Of a DNA stretch of 64,000 nucleotides, positions 36,925 through 46,292 are shown piece by piece. A model generated the notes under the pieces. That model worked only from the letters and a program-made list of their open reading frames with translations. It made no database searches and was not told where the DNA came from. A program made the position numbers and the translations under genes. This DNA is from Bacteroidales bacterium (GTDB taxonomy: Bacteria; Bacteroidota; Bacteroidia; Bacteroidales; UBA1715): the NCBI GenBank assembly GCA_016714605.1, contig JADKDL010000007.1:1-64000 (forward strand). Direction: 5' to 3'. How positions within the stretch are numbered: position 1 is the first letter of the stretch; each line of letters starts with the position of its first letter.

Positions 36925-39900
36925 CTATCTATTTATAGTGGTATCGGAGCTTACTTTAATAAAATAGCCCTCTCCGGGCGATAAGACATTTAAAGTTCCA
37001 CCAGTTTTATCATTAAAACCCTCGAAATTTTTTATCATCTCGAAAGAATTATTCCAAATAGTTGAGAAGAAATCACTTATTTCTATGTTTTCAGAAAGCG
37101 AATAACCAAACATATTCCACCCTTTTTTAAATTCTTTCTGAACCGTTTTTATTGGAGTGCCCGAAATAGTGAGAGTACAAGCAACACTAGCTTTAATAAG
37201 ATAAGCTTTGTGTGGCGCTAGTGTTTTAAGACCATTCATAAAATCACTCTGTCCATATTTATAGAAAATGTTTTCATCTTTAATAACTTCAATTTTAGAT
37301 ATTACAGTAGAAAAAATACCAGAAATAGCTGCATTATTAGGTAATACAGAAAGTGCAACTAAATTCCACCCTTTTTCTAAATCCAAAGTTTGTTTTCCGC
37401 AAGAAGACTCAGTTACATTGCAACCACACAGTCCGGCAAGAATTTTCAAAGGATCATTCGGACATTCATCTTCAGAGTCGGGAGTGCCATCGCCATCGGT
37501 ATCTTGTTCACAATTGCCACTTGGGTCAATTACGGCAAAAACCGGTGTTCGCGAACATGTAGAACCGGCAGAAATTTTCCAATCAAACATAGCAGGAAAA
37601 GGATTGTTGGAAGCTGTTCCATTAGTAGCACCATCGAAATTTACTATTTCAGGATAATTACTATATGTAGAATAAGCAGGATCTGATTCATAAAAAAAGT
37701 GGAGCTAATCCGGCGGTTGGCTCTAAAATATATGAACCGGCTCCTGGAATTTCAATAGGAGTAGAAAATTTCAATACATAATTAGTAACACCACTATTTG
37801 CAGTTTTTTCTGAAGTATAAGTACCAAGGAGAACCCCATTTTGGGTCAATTTTAAAGTTATAGAAACCGGATCTGTATTATAAATAGCAAAAGGCTTGAC
37901 CGTAATTTCTGTAATAGTAAAGGAGGTTTTTGCAGAAAACTTAGCTCCAATATTACCCCAATTTACACCTCCGGTAAAAGTAGTTGCTTTTGGTCCAGTA
38001 GTTATGGCAATAGAACTTGCATCTTGAACATAGTATGTTTTACTACTAACGATATTAGGCATCAAGCTGAGATTTTTTGAAATTAATTGCCCATCTGTTG
38101 GAGCATCATACCACTCAAAATTTCCTGTAGTAAGAATCTCTAATTCAGCCTGTCCGGCAGCACACATAGTATCATGTTTTACTATAGGTAGCGAAGATCT
38201 AATTTCTAAAGATGCTGTTTTTGAAGTACATCCACTTGCAGAAACAACAACCGAATAGGTTCCGGCATTATCAGCAGTATATGTTTTTGTGTTGGCATTT
38301 TCAATTACAGCACTATTTTTTCCAGATATAATTAATTCCTGAACCTACTATTTTTGCATCTAATGTAGCATAAACAGACTCGCACAAATTAATAGCGCTT
38401 CCTAAGTCAATATCAGGAAGAGCGGCTGTTACAAGAACCCTATCGCTGGTTTTCCATTTATTACCTATTTCAGCCACTTCGCAAATATATTCATCGGCTT
38501 GAGTAACTACTACACTTTTTTTATCGGCACCTTGAGCAAAAGGTGTTGTCGTAGTGCCTTTATACCAATTATATGTAATTTGCTCACCTACTTCAAGATT
38601 AGATAAATCAATAGCAGCAGTAAGCGTTACAGAACCTAGTCCGCACAAAGTTTTTGTTTCACCTAATTCGGGAGTTGGATGTCCAAACTTATTAACATCT
38701 ACAGGAGCAATTTTTGAAACCAAATAACCCAAAGCGCCAACGATACCGGCATTATAATCTATACCACCCTCGGTTGATTGATAATCTTCAGTTTTATCAT
38801 TAAATGCAGCAGGGTCTTTTGCACCACCAACTAAATAGCCGAACTGAGCATTTTTCAAAGGAACCGGTAAGTCATTTTGTTTTGCAGCAATATCATCGCT
38901 GCTATAATAGTTTCGGTGATGCGGTCTTTTAGCATGATTAGCTCCAAAACCAACAATAAAAGACAGATTTTTAGAATTTTTACCCATAATAAATTCTACC
39001 GTCTTCAAGGTATATCTATTTATTTTTGTTTCTCCATTTAACTTAGATAAAAGTGCTGCAGAGAAAGCTTGAGATGCTGTATACCTAAGAGCTCCCCATG
39101 AAGGCCCTCTCATAAAAACGCTATCTGTATTTGCATCTTTTTTGTATCCTGCAACGAGTGTTTCTAATAAAGTTTTAGCATCAGTATCGCCATACGTTGC
39201 TAACAAATATGCTGCAATATCGTCGCAATTATTGTAGCAGAGTGTCCAGTTATGATTGTGCAATAGTTTACCGTAAGTTAAGGCCTCTGTTTTATAAGAA
39301 AGTGTCTCTGTTGCTCTGTACATTTCTACAAGCATTATTGCATAACTATCTTCCCAGTTAGACTTTGCAGGGTAGAATGAACCACCAGTGGCAGCCTCAG
39401 TCAATCCTTTTTTACTTTTCGCATAAGCATATGCATATTCTGCATGCTTTAAACATAATGCTGCATAATCAGGATCGAATTTTTTATATAATCTTGACAT
39501 AACAGCCAATGTAGCCGCACACATAGCCGGCATAACACAATCATTAGGATTTTTTCTAATATCTCTAGCTCCGTTTGCCTGACCGCCTTGAGTCTTAGGA
39601 AGGGCAGCCATTGCAACCGAACTTACCCAGTTTAAGTGATCAGGATCTCCCATTCCTACTTGAGAATAAAATGTTGTAGCATTTCTGGCACATTTTATAA
39701 AAAAGTCTGTTTCATATTTCACTTCATCAAGAATATCAGGAATTCCGTTTGGTTTTCCTTTTTTACCTTCCCAAGTAAAATCTCCTGAACTTTTATAACC
39801 TTCATAGTTCCATGAATAATAATCATCGAAACCCTCAGGAAATTCGGAATATGCAAAGGCTAACATATAACCGGCATAAAACATTGTTTGACCAAATTTT

Positions 39901-40212
39901 ACATGGTCACCACAATCTACCCAACCTCCGGAAAGGCTATAACCGGCATCGGCATCGTCAGTAAAACACTTGAATGGCTGATATTTTAAATCTACAAAGC
40001 CTTTATGTTGTTTTAATGTTGCTTTGTCTGCATCGGTCACTTCATGAGTCATTATCAACCAGTTTGGCCTCACCAGACCGCTGACCACCATACATTCTGG
40101 TAGTCATCCACAGAGCCTTTTGATATTCATTTTTTACAAAATTCTGTGCAAAAAGCTTTGCAAACGGTAAGCTTAATAATATTACTGCAAGTATTACCAG
40201 ACTCCTTTTCAT
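36925..40212 (-). CDS. Glycoside hydrolase family 9 cellulase with accessory domains; three frameshifts
   Basis: Four consecutive frames form one protein of about 1094 residues. The signal peptide (ATG at 40212, MKRSLVILAVILLSLPFA) is followed by the GH9 catalytic domain: YQKALWMTTRMYGGQRSG, GGWVDCGDHVKFG (catalytic base Asp), AKRPHHRNYY and TEDYQSTEGGIDYNAG (catalytic acid Glu). Then come an Ig-like module, a beta-sandwich module, a calcium-type repeat DTDGDGTPDSEDECPND and a duplicated KGWN domain (EKGWNLVALS, KKGWNMFGYS). The frame breaks lie at 40063-40065, in the T6 run 38316-38321 and in the A7 run 37692-37698; dropping one base at each gives uninterrupted sequence. It hydrolyses beta-1,4-glucans. 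Unlike its neighbour it has no T9SS tail. Sequencing error is favoured. Confidence 0.88.
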
Positions 40213-40625
40213 ATATTTAAAAATAAAATTTAACCTTTTATATATAGACAAACTAACATGAAAATACCCTATTAATAAATAATACTTACTACTTTATAAT
40301 TCAATAGTGCAAAAAAAGCAACATAAAAACTTTAGTATACATTTCATAGTGAACATTTTGCAACTATAAAAAAGTAGAAGATAATAAGTATAAATCAATA
40401 GGATATACAACACAGAGCTAAGTTAGAAAAAAAAAATGAATAATTAAACAACCTATCACTAAGGGTTTTTAAGAAGTTTGCTTCGTATTAAAGAAAAGAA
40501 AAATGAAATACTAGGGGAAAAACTATTGCTTGAAGCGAATTAGATAATTTCCATCCACAATAAAAATTACAAACAAATTCGATGAACTGTTTTTACTTAT
40601 TTTTATATGAAAAGGAAAATCGGAA
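40213..40625. other. Gene-free AT-rich region upstream of the GH9 gene
   Basis: About 410 bases with no credible ORF. It must hold the GH9 promoter, but no exact TAnnTTTG box is visible on the minus strand. No RNA gene or strong hairpin was noticed. Confidence 0.35.
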
Positions 40626-41000
40626 TTAGATGGAAAGTTTAAAAAAAAACAAAAAAAATACAATTAAGAAAAAAACTAAACTCACCAATATTAGAATATA
40701 AAAGGATGAACCGATAGATGAATCTTTAGAAGATTTTTGAAATATGTCATCCCATGAATTATAGTTAAGATATAGTGCAAAAACAACTTTAGTCTCATTA
40801 TCTAACTGCTCTATTCTTTTTTCTTCAAACAATTGCTTAAGCAAATCTGTAGAAATTTTAACATGAACTACCCTAAAAATATGTTCTTGCAGAATTTCAT
40901 ACCATTCATTAATATTTGAAAAACCATCGTAATCTACACCTAACCTTTTAATAATGAGCGCAAAAACTCTCGATAGTTGTGCTGTATCTATTGAATTCAA
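40626..41000 (-). CDS. Small tail-anchored membrane protein of unknown function
   Basis: A 124-residue protein I do not recognise. Residues 1-95 are helical and charged (LSRVFALIIKRLGVDYDGF, NEWYEILQEHIFRVVHVKI, DLLKQLFEEKRIEQLDNETK), and residues about 98-122 are one long hydrophobic helix (FYILILVSLVFFLIVFFLFF) near the very C-terminus, with no signal peptide. This is a tail-anchored layout with the body in the cytoplasm. It follows the secreted protein gene by 33 bases and is probably in the same transcript. Confidence 0.6.
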   Translation of the reverse strand: MNSIDTAQLSRVFALIIKRLGVDYDGFSNINEWYEILQEHIFRVVHVKISTDLLKQLFEEKRIEQLDNETKVVFALYLNYNSWDDIFQKSSKDSSIGSSFYILILVSLVFFLIVFFLFFFKLSI

Positions 41001-41033
41001 TCTTTATATTTCTTAACTATTTATTGTAATATT

Positions 41034-41780
41034 TTAATAAATGCCTTGATATAAAGCATTGTTTTTCTTCTTTAAAAGAAATTGATTTCCAGAGTCTTTA
41101 GCATTGATAAATGTAATTTTTCTGTTTTTAAGTAACTCTAAGGTTTCATAACCCTGAATCGTAAAATCTCTTTTGTGAACTATAGCAGCTAATAAACCAT
41201 TTTCAAAAATAAATCTTATTCTATCTGTAGGAATTTCATCATACACCCAACTTTCTAAAATAAAAAATTCTTGATATTTCTCATCTTTAAGAATATTTTT
41301 GCTAATAAACTTATTTTCTTTAAAATAAAGTTCAAATAGTTTTAAGGATAAACTATCAGATTTATATCTAGTTACAAACTCTGATAAAAAAATCTCAGGT
41401 ACAGAACGAGTCCTTATATTCGATTTATAAGCATATCCCTTAAGCAAAGCTCTATTTTTAACTTTTATTAATTCATGCTCGGTTATTATCTGACAATTCT
41501 CCTGAGCTTTTCCTATTACTTTTCCGGTAGAGTCAATAATAGACTGACCTCTATAGATTGTTTTTCTTTCAAACTCCTCATCAGAAACCGTAATGAAAAC
41601 TCCTACTTGATACCATCCATAATCTAAATCAGAACAACTTACCTCAACATTATCGTTCAAAGTAAATAGAACAACGCCTTGAGCTTGCGATCTTATAAAT
41701 GCTGGACCTTCAATTTTTTCAGCATACATTGTGCTAACCGAAAAAAGTACTACTAAGAGTGTGAAAAAATTATACTTCAT
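41034..41780 (-). CDS. Secreted protein of unknown function
   Basis: A 248-residue protein with a signal peptide (MKYNFFTLLVVLFSVSTMYA). The mature part begins with an SH3-like beta region (IRSQAQGVVLFTLNDNVEVS, DYGWYQVGVFITVSD, RGQSIIDSTGKVIGK) and continues into a mixed domain with LSEFVTRYKSD and ESWVYDEIPTDRIRFIFE. I do not recognise the family. It is the first gene of a probable pair with the tail-anchored protein, behind a promoter loaded with two palindromes. Confidence 0.6.
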   Translation of the reverse strand: MKYNFFTLLVVLFSVSTMYAEKIEGPAFIRSQAQGVVLFTLNDNVEVSCSDLDYGWYQVGVFITVSDEEFERKTIYRGQSIIDSTGKVIGKAQENCQIITEHELIKVKNRALLKGYAYKSNIRTRSVPEIFLSEFVTRYKSDSLSLKLFELYFKENKFISKNILKDEKYQEFFILESWVYDEIPTDRIRFIFENGLLAAIVHKRDFTIQGYETLELLKNRKITFINAKDSGNQFLLKKKNNALYQGIY

Positions 41781-41817
41781 TTAGTTATTCTTTAATTATA
41801 ATTATGTAAGTATAAAA

Positions 41818-41846
41818 CAAAAATATTATATGCTATAATATTTCAA
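41818..41846 (-). promoter_or_regulatory. Promoter with an internal palindrome for the 41034/40626 gene pair
   Basis: On the minus strand TTG (41844-41846), 18 bases, then TATTTTTG (41818-41825): a good Bacteroidota promoter 38 bases before the start at 41780. The spacer contains the dyad AATATTATA-tgc-TATAATATT (41822-41842), placed where a repressor would block polymerase. Confidence 0.65.
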
Positions 41847-41852
41847 TGAGAC

Positions 41853-41876
41853 TTTCTAAACAAATTTGTTTAGAAA
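41853..41876. repeat. Perfect 24-bp palindrome upstream of the promoter
   Basis: The half-site TTTCTAAACAAA (41853-41864) is followed directly by its exact reverse complement (41865-41876), with no spacer. It lies just upstream of the -33 element of the minus-strand promoter, a typical activator position. It could also serve as an operator. Confidence 0.6.
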
Positions 41877-42193
41877 CAGAAATATCTTTTATTGCACTAC
41901 CAAGATTTACTGAAAAGATAGCAGTAAACCAAAAATAAAAATAAACAATTGTTTTCTTAATGTTCAAAAATAAAACAATTTTTAATATATCAAATTTAAA
42001 ATTAAAAAAAATAAAAATTTATTATTTCTGTAAAACAAAAGAAATATAAACGACAAAAATTGTTTTTGACTTTTTAAACTTTTTCTAAATTAGATTTTAT
42101 TCTAATTACAGCTAAATTCTATTCAAATTTGGCTATTAATAAAACTAAACTTTAATTAGTAAATACGAATTTTTAAATTTTGAAATATTAATG
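41877..42193. other. AT-rich gene-free region between divergent genes
   Basis: About 315 bases, very A/T rich, between the palindromes and mqnE. No ORF, RNA gene or strong hairpin was recognised. Confidence 0.35.
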
Positions 42194-42201
42194 TAACTTT
42201 G
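42194..42201 (+). promoter_or_regulatory. -7 promoter box immediately before mqnE
   Basis: TAACTTTG, exact TAnnTTTG, ending five bases before the mqnE ATG. If it is used, the transcript would begin at or very near the start codon. No -33 element at the usual spacing, so this may be chance. Confidence 0.35.
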
Positions 42202-42205
42202 TTTT

Positions 42206-43342
42206 ATGAGTACAATTATTAAAGATATAGAAGCTATTGATTTATTACTAGATACTAAATACGATAAGCAATTAAAGGAAATTTATACGAAAATAATTAA
42301 TAGTATAAGAATTTCGGAACAAGAGGCTCTTACCGTATACAAAGAGTCTTCATTGAATACTTTAGGAATTTTAGCGAATCTTATAAGAGTAAGAAAGCAC
42401 GGAAAAAACACATACTTTAATAGAAATATTCACGTAGAGCCTACAAATATTTGTACATACAAGTGCAAATTTTGTTCATACGCACGCACAAAAGGCGATA
42501 TAGACGCATGGGAATATTCAATAGATGAAATCTTATCGCAAATAGCACTTTATGCAAATCAAATAACTGAAATACATATAGTTGGCGGTGTGCATCCTGA
42601 GAGAGATTTAGATTTTTATGTGAATTTGCTTTCTAAAGTGAGAGAGAAATATCCTGATATACATATAAAAGCATTTACCGCAGTAGAGCTTGACTATATG
42701 GCAAAAAAAAGTGGATTGTCAGTTGCCGAAGCAATTTTAAAACTCAAAAATGTAGGTCTTGATTCTATTCCGGGCGGAGGTGCAGAAATTTTTAATGATG
42801 AAATAAGGAAGGTAATCTGTGGCTCAAAATCAAATGCTGGTAAATGGTTAGAAATTCACGAAGCGGCTCATAAAAATGGTGTAATGTCAAACGCAACAAT
42901 GCTTTACGGTCACATAGAAACCATTGCCGATAGAATAAACCATTTGTCCATTCTAAGAAATTTACAAGACAGGACTAACGGTTTTAATGCTTTTATTCCA
43001 TTAAAATACAAAAACTCAAATAACGAATTATCTCATATAGATGAAGTTACAATCATTGAAGATTTAAAATTATTTGCAATTTCAAGAATATTTTTAGATA
43101 ATATATCTCATTTAAAAGCATACTGGCCTATGCTCGGAAAAGAGAATGCCCTATTGGCACTTGACTTTGGAGCCGACGATTTTGATGGAACCATTCTTGA
43201 CACAACTAAAATATACTCAATGGCAGGTTCTAAAGAAGAAAGACCTTCTTTGTTAGTAGATGAGATGGTTACTTTATTGAAATCAGCAAATAAAATTCCG
43301 GTAGAAAGAGATTCATTATACAATAAAATTAGAGAAATGTAG
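42206..43342 (+). CDS. mqnE: Aminofutalosine synthase (radical SAM)
   Basis: A 378-residue radical SAM enzyme joining the enolpyruvyl product of chorismate to S-adenosylmethionine to give aminofutalosine, the first dedicated carbon step of the futalosine route to menaquinone. The [4Fe-4S] motif is CTYKCKFCSYAR (C-x3-C-x2-C). MqnE-type features are IHIVGGVHPERDLDFY, GLDSIPGGGAEIF, MSNATMLYGHIET and FIPLKYKN. MqnC is a close paralogue, but SIPGGGAEIF and the length favour MqnE. Other mqn genes are not in the window. A menaquinone is the expected electron acceptor of the Nqr complex encoded at 21.7-27.6 kb. Confidence 0.9.
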   Translation: MSTIIKDIEAIDLLLDTKYDKQLKEIYTKIINSIRISEQEALTVYKESSLNTLGILANLIRVRKHGKNTYFNRNIHVEPTNICTYKCKFCSYARTKGDIDAWEYSIDEILSQIALYANQITEIHIVGGVHPERDLDFYVNLLSKVREKYPDIHIKAFTAVELDYMAKKSGLSVAEAILKLKNVGLDSIPGGGAEIFNDEIRKVICGSKSNAGKWLEIHEAAHKNGVMSNATMLYGHIETIADRINHLSILRNLQDRTNGFNAFIPLKYKNSNNELSHIDEVTIIEDLKLFAISRIFLDNISHLKAYWPMLGKENALLALDFGADDFDGTILDTTKIYSMAGSKEERPSLLVDEMVTLLKSANKIPVERDSLYNKIREM

Positions 43343-43434
43343 TTTTCAGAGTGAAACAATTAATATTTGTATTTACCACTTTCTTGTTTGTAAATACAAG
43401 TTTGTAAACTATATAACTTCATATTTATATAATA

Positions 43435-44121
43435 ATGGCTTCATTTGTAAACATTAAAAATTTCTTATTGCGTTCTTATTTTATTAAAATCTATTTGTTT
43501 TTTGCTGTGCTAGGTGGCGCTTATATATTCATTTTTTTCTCTAAAGGTGAATTTATAAAAGCTATAAACACATATGCAAATAGCAATTTTGATATTGTTT
43601 TTAAGATTATAACTGAACTTGGAAATGGTTGGATATTAACAGCATTGGCAGTCGTAATGCTCATTTACAAGTACCATACTGGCATTATATGTATTCTCAG
43701 TCTCCTTCTCACAACAGCTGTAGCATCATTTCTTAAATTTGTAATCTTCCCCGAAAAAATGAGACCTCGGTTTAGTTTTGACGATTCATTTTTTGTGCAT
43801 TTGATAGATAATTTCGACTATCATTCAAACTTCTCTTTCCCTTCCGGCCATACAATGACAGCATTTTGCTTCTTTACATGCCTAGCATTTACTTTTAGAA
43901 ATAAAGTTTGGGAATCAATATTCATAACTTTAGCAGTGCTTGTTGGTCTATCGAGAATTTATCTATTACAACATTTTTTTATTGATGTATTTTTTGGAAG
44001 CATTTTTGGAATTTTAAATTCAATAATTTCAATACTACTAATAAATAAAATATTCAAAAACAAACAATTTATTTCAAAAGGAATAAAAGATTTGTTGTAT
44101 AAAAACACATCTAAAACTTAG
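43435..44121 (+). CDS. PAP2-family membrane phosphatase
   Basis: A 228-residue membrane protein with five to six helices and the three phosphatase motifs: KMRPRFSF (K-x-x-x-RP type), FSFPSGHTMTAF (PSGH) and LSRIYLLQHFFIDVFFG (SR-x5-H-x3-D). The active site faces the periplasm. Likely substrates are undecaprenyl diphosphate or phosphatidic or phosphatidylglycerol phosphates; sequence alone does not decide. It lies 92 bases after mqnE in the same direction and 126 before the kinase gene. Confidence 0.88.
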   Translation: MASFVNIKNFLLRSYFIKIYLFFAVLGGAYIFIFFSKGEFIKAINTYANSNFDIVFKIITELGNGWILTALAVVMLIYKYHTGIICILSLLLTTAVASFLKFVIFPEKMRPRFSFDDSFFVHLIDNFDYHSNFSFPSGHTMTAFCFFTCLAFTFRNKVWESIFITLAVLVGLSRIYLLQHFFIDVFFGSIFGILNSIISILLINKIFKNKQFISKGIKDLLYKNTSKT

Positions 44122-44247
44122 ATATTTTGCAAAATACTATTTTAATTTATTGAAATAATTACAATTACATTTCCACGCAAAATATTAGATAAATTGTTCA
44201 AACCTTTTAATTACGTTTTCTGTAAAGATGTATATTAAATTTAGGTG

Positions 44248-45519
44248 ATGATAGAATTTCTGAAAAACAAATCTAATAGTTCTAATATTCTTATTCAAAC
44301 AGAATTGAAATTGATGAAAAAGACCTCTTTAATTGTGGCTTTTTTCTCAATTTTAGCTTCTATTGGTAATATTTTTCTTGAGTTTAAAATTGAAATCACC
44401 ATTATTTCTTTCTTGATTGCAACAGTAAATTATATAATCTACAAATATTGTAAAAACATAATTGTAGTAAAATCAACGTTAACCTTTTTTGCATTTTTAT
44501 TTTTCAATCTTTTGTGGATACATAATTTTGGTTCGGTCGGGCCTGCACTAATTTCATCATTTTTTCTAATCGTCTTTATTACAAAATTTTACAACGGACG
44601 TAGTCTTGTTTTCTTGTTACTACTTTTTCTCGTAAACATAACAGTTTTCTTCTATATTGATTTCCAATCTAATTTCTACTTTGGAACCTACAGCACCGAT
44701 GAGAAAAGACTTATTGATTTATATATGAGCTTCATAATTACAAGTACGGTAATAGTGTTGTATGTTTATAATACTAAAATAAATTACTATTCAGAAGTTG
44801 AAAATGCGAGAAAATCTGACTCTCTGAAAACAGCATTCTTAGAAAATATTTCCCATGAGTTAAGAACTCCTCTCAATGCTATTATAGGATTGTCAGGAAT
44901 TATAATAAATAAAGAAATATCGGCAGAAAAGAAAAAATATTATAGTCAAATAATTATTGACAACAACAACTACCTTCTTTCATTATTTGACAACATTATT
45001 GATGCTTCAAAAATTGAATCGAATCAACTAGATTTCAATATTTCAATTTTAAGTTTGAAAGAACTATTTACAGATTCAAAAACTTATATTGAAAAAGAAT
45101 TAGAACATAGAAGTAAACATGAAATAAGAGTAATATTAGATATTCCAAAGCACGATACGATTATTACTTCTGATAAATATAGAATTAGTCAGGTTTTGAA
45201 TAATCTATTATCAAACGCAGTAAAATTCACAAGTTTTGGTCAAATTACCTTAGGATTTGTTGTAAAAGATAATTTTATTGAATGCTTTGTTTCTGATACA
45301 GGGAAGGGTATAAAAAATGAGAAATACGAGCTTATTTTTAAAAGATTTTCACGCATAAACGATGATAGTGAATTAGGAATAAGGGGTACCGGAATGGGAT
45401 TGTACATAAGTAAACGTATTATTGAAATAATAGGAGGTGAGATGTTTTTTGATTCTGAATATGGAAAAGGAACTAAGTTTACTTTTACCTTGCCAATAAA
45501 ACCAATAGATGTTGAATAG
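44248..45519 (+). CDS. Membrane sensor histidine kinase
   Basis: A 423-residue kinase. The ATG at 44248 is preferred over the GTG one codon before it. Residues about 20-180 contain five or six membrane helices with no large periplasmic loop, so the sensing part lies in the membrane. The HisKA domain has the phospho-acceptor His203 (LENISHELRTPLNAI); the ATPase part has NLLSNAVKFT, SDTGKGI and GTGMGLYISKRIIEIIGG. There is no receiver domain and no adjacent response regulator, so it is an orphan. A strong terminator follows 2 bases after the stop. Confidence 0.9.
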   Translation: MIEFLKNKSNSSNILIQTELKLMKKTSLIVAFFSILASIGNIFLEFKIEITIISFLIATVNYIIYKYCKNIIVVKSTLTFFAFLFFNLLWIHNFGSVGPALISSFFLIVFITKFYNGRSLVFLLLLFLVNITVFFYIDFQSNFYFGTYSTDEKRLIDLYMSFIITSTVIVLYVYNTKINYYSEVENARKSDSLKTAFLENISHELRTPLNAIIGLSGIIINKEISAEKKKYYSQIIIDNNNYLLSLFDNIIDASKIESNQLDFNISILSLKELFTDSKTYIEKELEHRSKHEIRVILDIPKHDTIITSDKYRISQVLNNLLSNAVKFTSFGQITLGFVVKDNFIECFVSDTGKGIKNEKYELIFKRFSRINDDSELGIRGTGMGLYISKRIIEIIGGEMFFDSEYGKGTKFTFTLPIKPIDVE

Positions 45520-45521
45520 AC

Positions 45522-45563
45522 AAAAAAAAGCAGACTTAAACTAAATTAAGTCTGCTTTTTTTT
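45522..45563. terminator. Strong terminator after the sensor kinase gene
   Basis: Stem GCAGACTTAA (45530-45539) with TTAAGTCTGC (45546-45555), six-base loop, A8 before and T8 after. It can also serve the convergent leu operon, whose last stop is at 45646. Confidence 0.88.
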
Positions 45564-45645
45564 AAAATTAAAACAGGGCTTGACGAAAATTATACTAGCA
45601 TTATTGAAATGCAGTATTTCAAGAAATCAAACTATGTCTTATACT

Positions 45646-46257
45646 TTATTTATAGAAAAATATTTCACCTCTGTTTTTCTCGAACTTCCCAATAGCTTCC
45701 TTTTGACTTAAAAGATAATCAACATCGTCATAACCGTTTATAAGGCATTGCTTTTTATATGAATTGATTTCGAAACCTTCAGATTTTCCAGTTTTAACAA
45801 TTGTAATCTTTTGATTTTCTAAATCAACTTCAATCTCAGAATTTACATCCTTTTCAACTTCATTAAATATCTCAAGAAGAAAACTATCGCTTATTTGAAC
45901 AGGCAAAATACCGTTATTCATTGCATTATTTTTGAAAATATCTGCAAAAAAACTAGATACAACAACCCTGAAACCATAATCTTCAATAGCCCAAGCTGCA
46001 TGTTCTCTACTAGAACCACACCCGAAATTTTTTCCGGCAACTAATATTGAACCGGCATATTTCTTATCATTTAAAGGAAAAGCTGCAATAGGATTGTTTT
46101 GATTATCATATCTCCAATCTCTAAAAAGATTATCTCCAAACCCATCTTTCGATGTTGCTTTTAAGAATCTTGCAGGAATAATTTGATCGGTATCTATATT
46201 TTCAATTTTAATAGGTACTACTCGAGATAGTATCTTTACAAATTTATCTTTAGGCAT
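45646..46257 (-). CDS. leuD: 3-isopropylmalate dehydratase small subunit
   Basis: A 203-residue subunit with the family patterns IENIDTDQIIPARFLK and GKNFGCGSSREHAAWAIEDYGFRVVVS. Together with LeuC it isomerises 2-isopropylmalate to 3-isopropylmalate in leucine synthesis. Third and last gene of the leuA-leuC-leuD operon, 35 bases after leuC. leuB is not in the cluster or the window. Confidence 0.96.
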   Translation of the reverse strand: MPKDKFVKILSRVVPIKIENIDTDQIIPARFLKATSKDGFGDNLFRDWRYDNQNNPIAAFPLNDKKYAGSILVAGKNFGCGSSREHAAWAIEDYGFRVVVSSFFADIFKNNAMNNGILPVQISDSFLLEIFNEVEKDVNSEIEVDLENQKITIVKTGKSEGFEINSYKKQCLINGYDDVDYLLSQKEAIGKFEKNRGEIFFYK

Positions 46258-46292
46258 AATTTAAAAAATTAAAATTAAATAAAATTTATTGA

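Noticed and set aside
37268..37686. Three overlapping plus-strand frames opposite the GH9 C-terminus
   Set aside because: The minus strand codes the conserved thrombospondin-type and KGWN domains; the plus frames have no support.
36925..40251. Four separate genes in the GH9 region
   Set aside because: The ORFs join exactly by one-base corrections into a single normal cellulase, so they are not separate genes.
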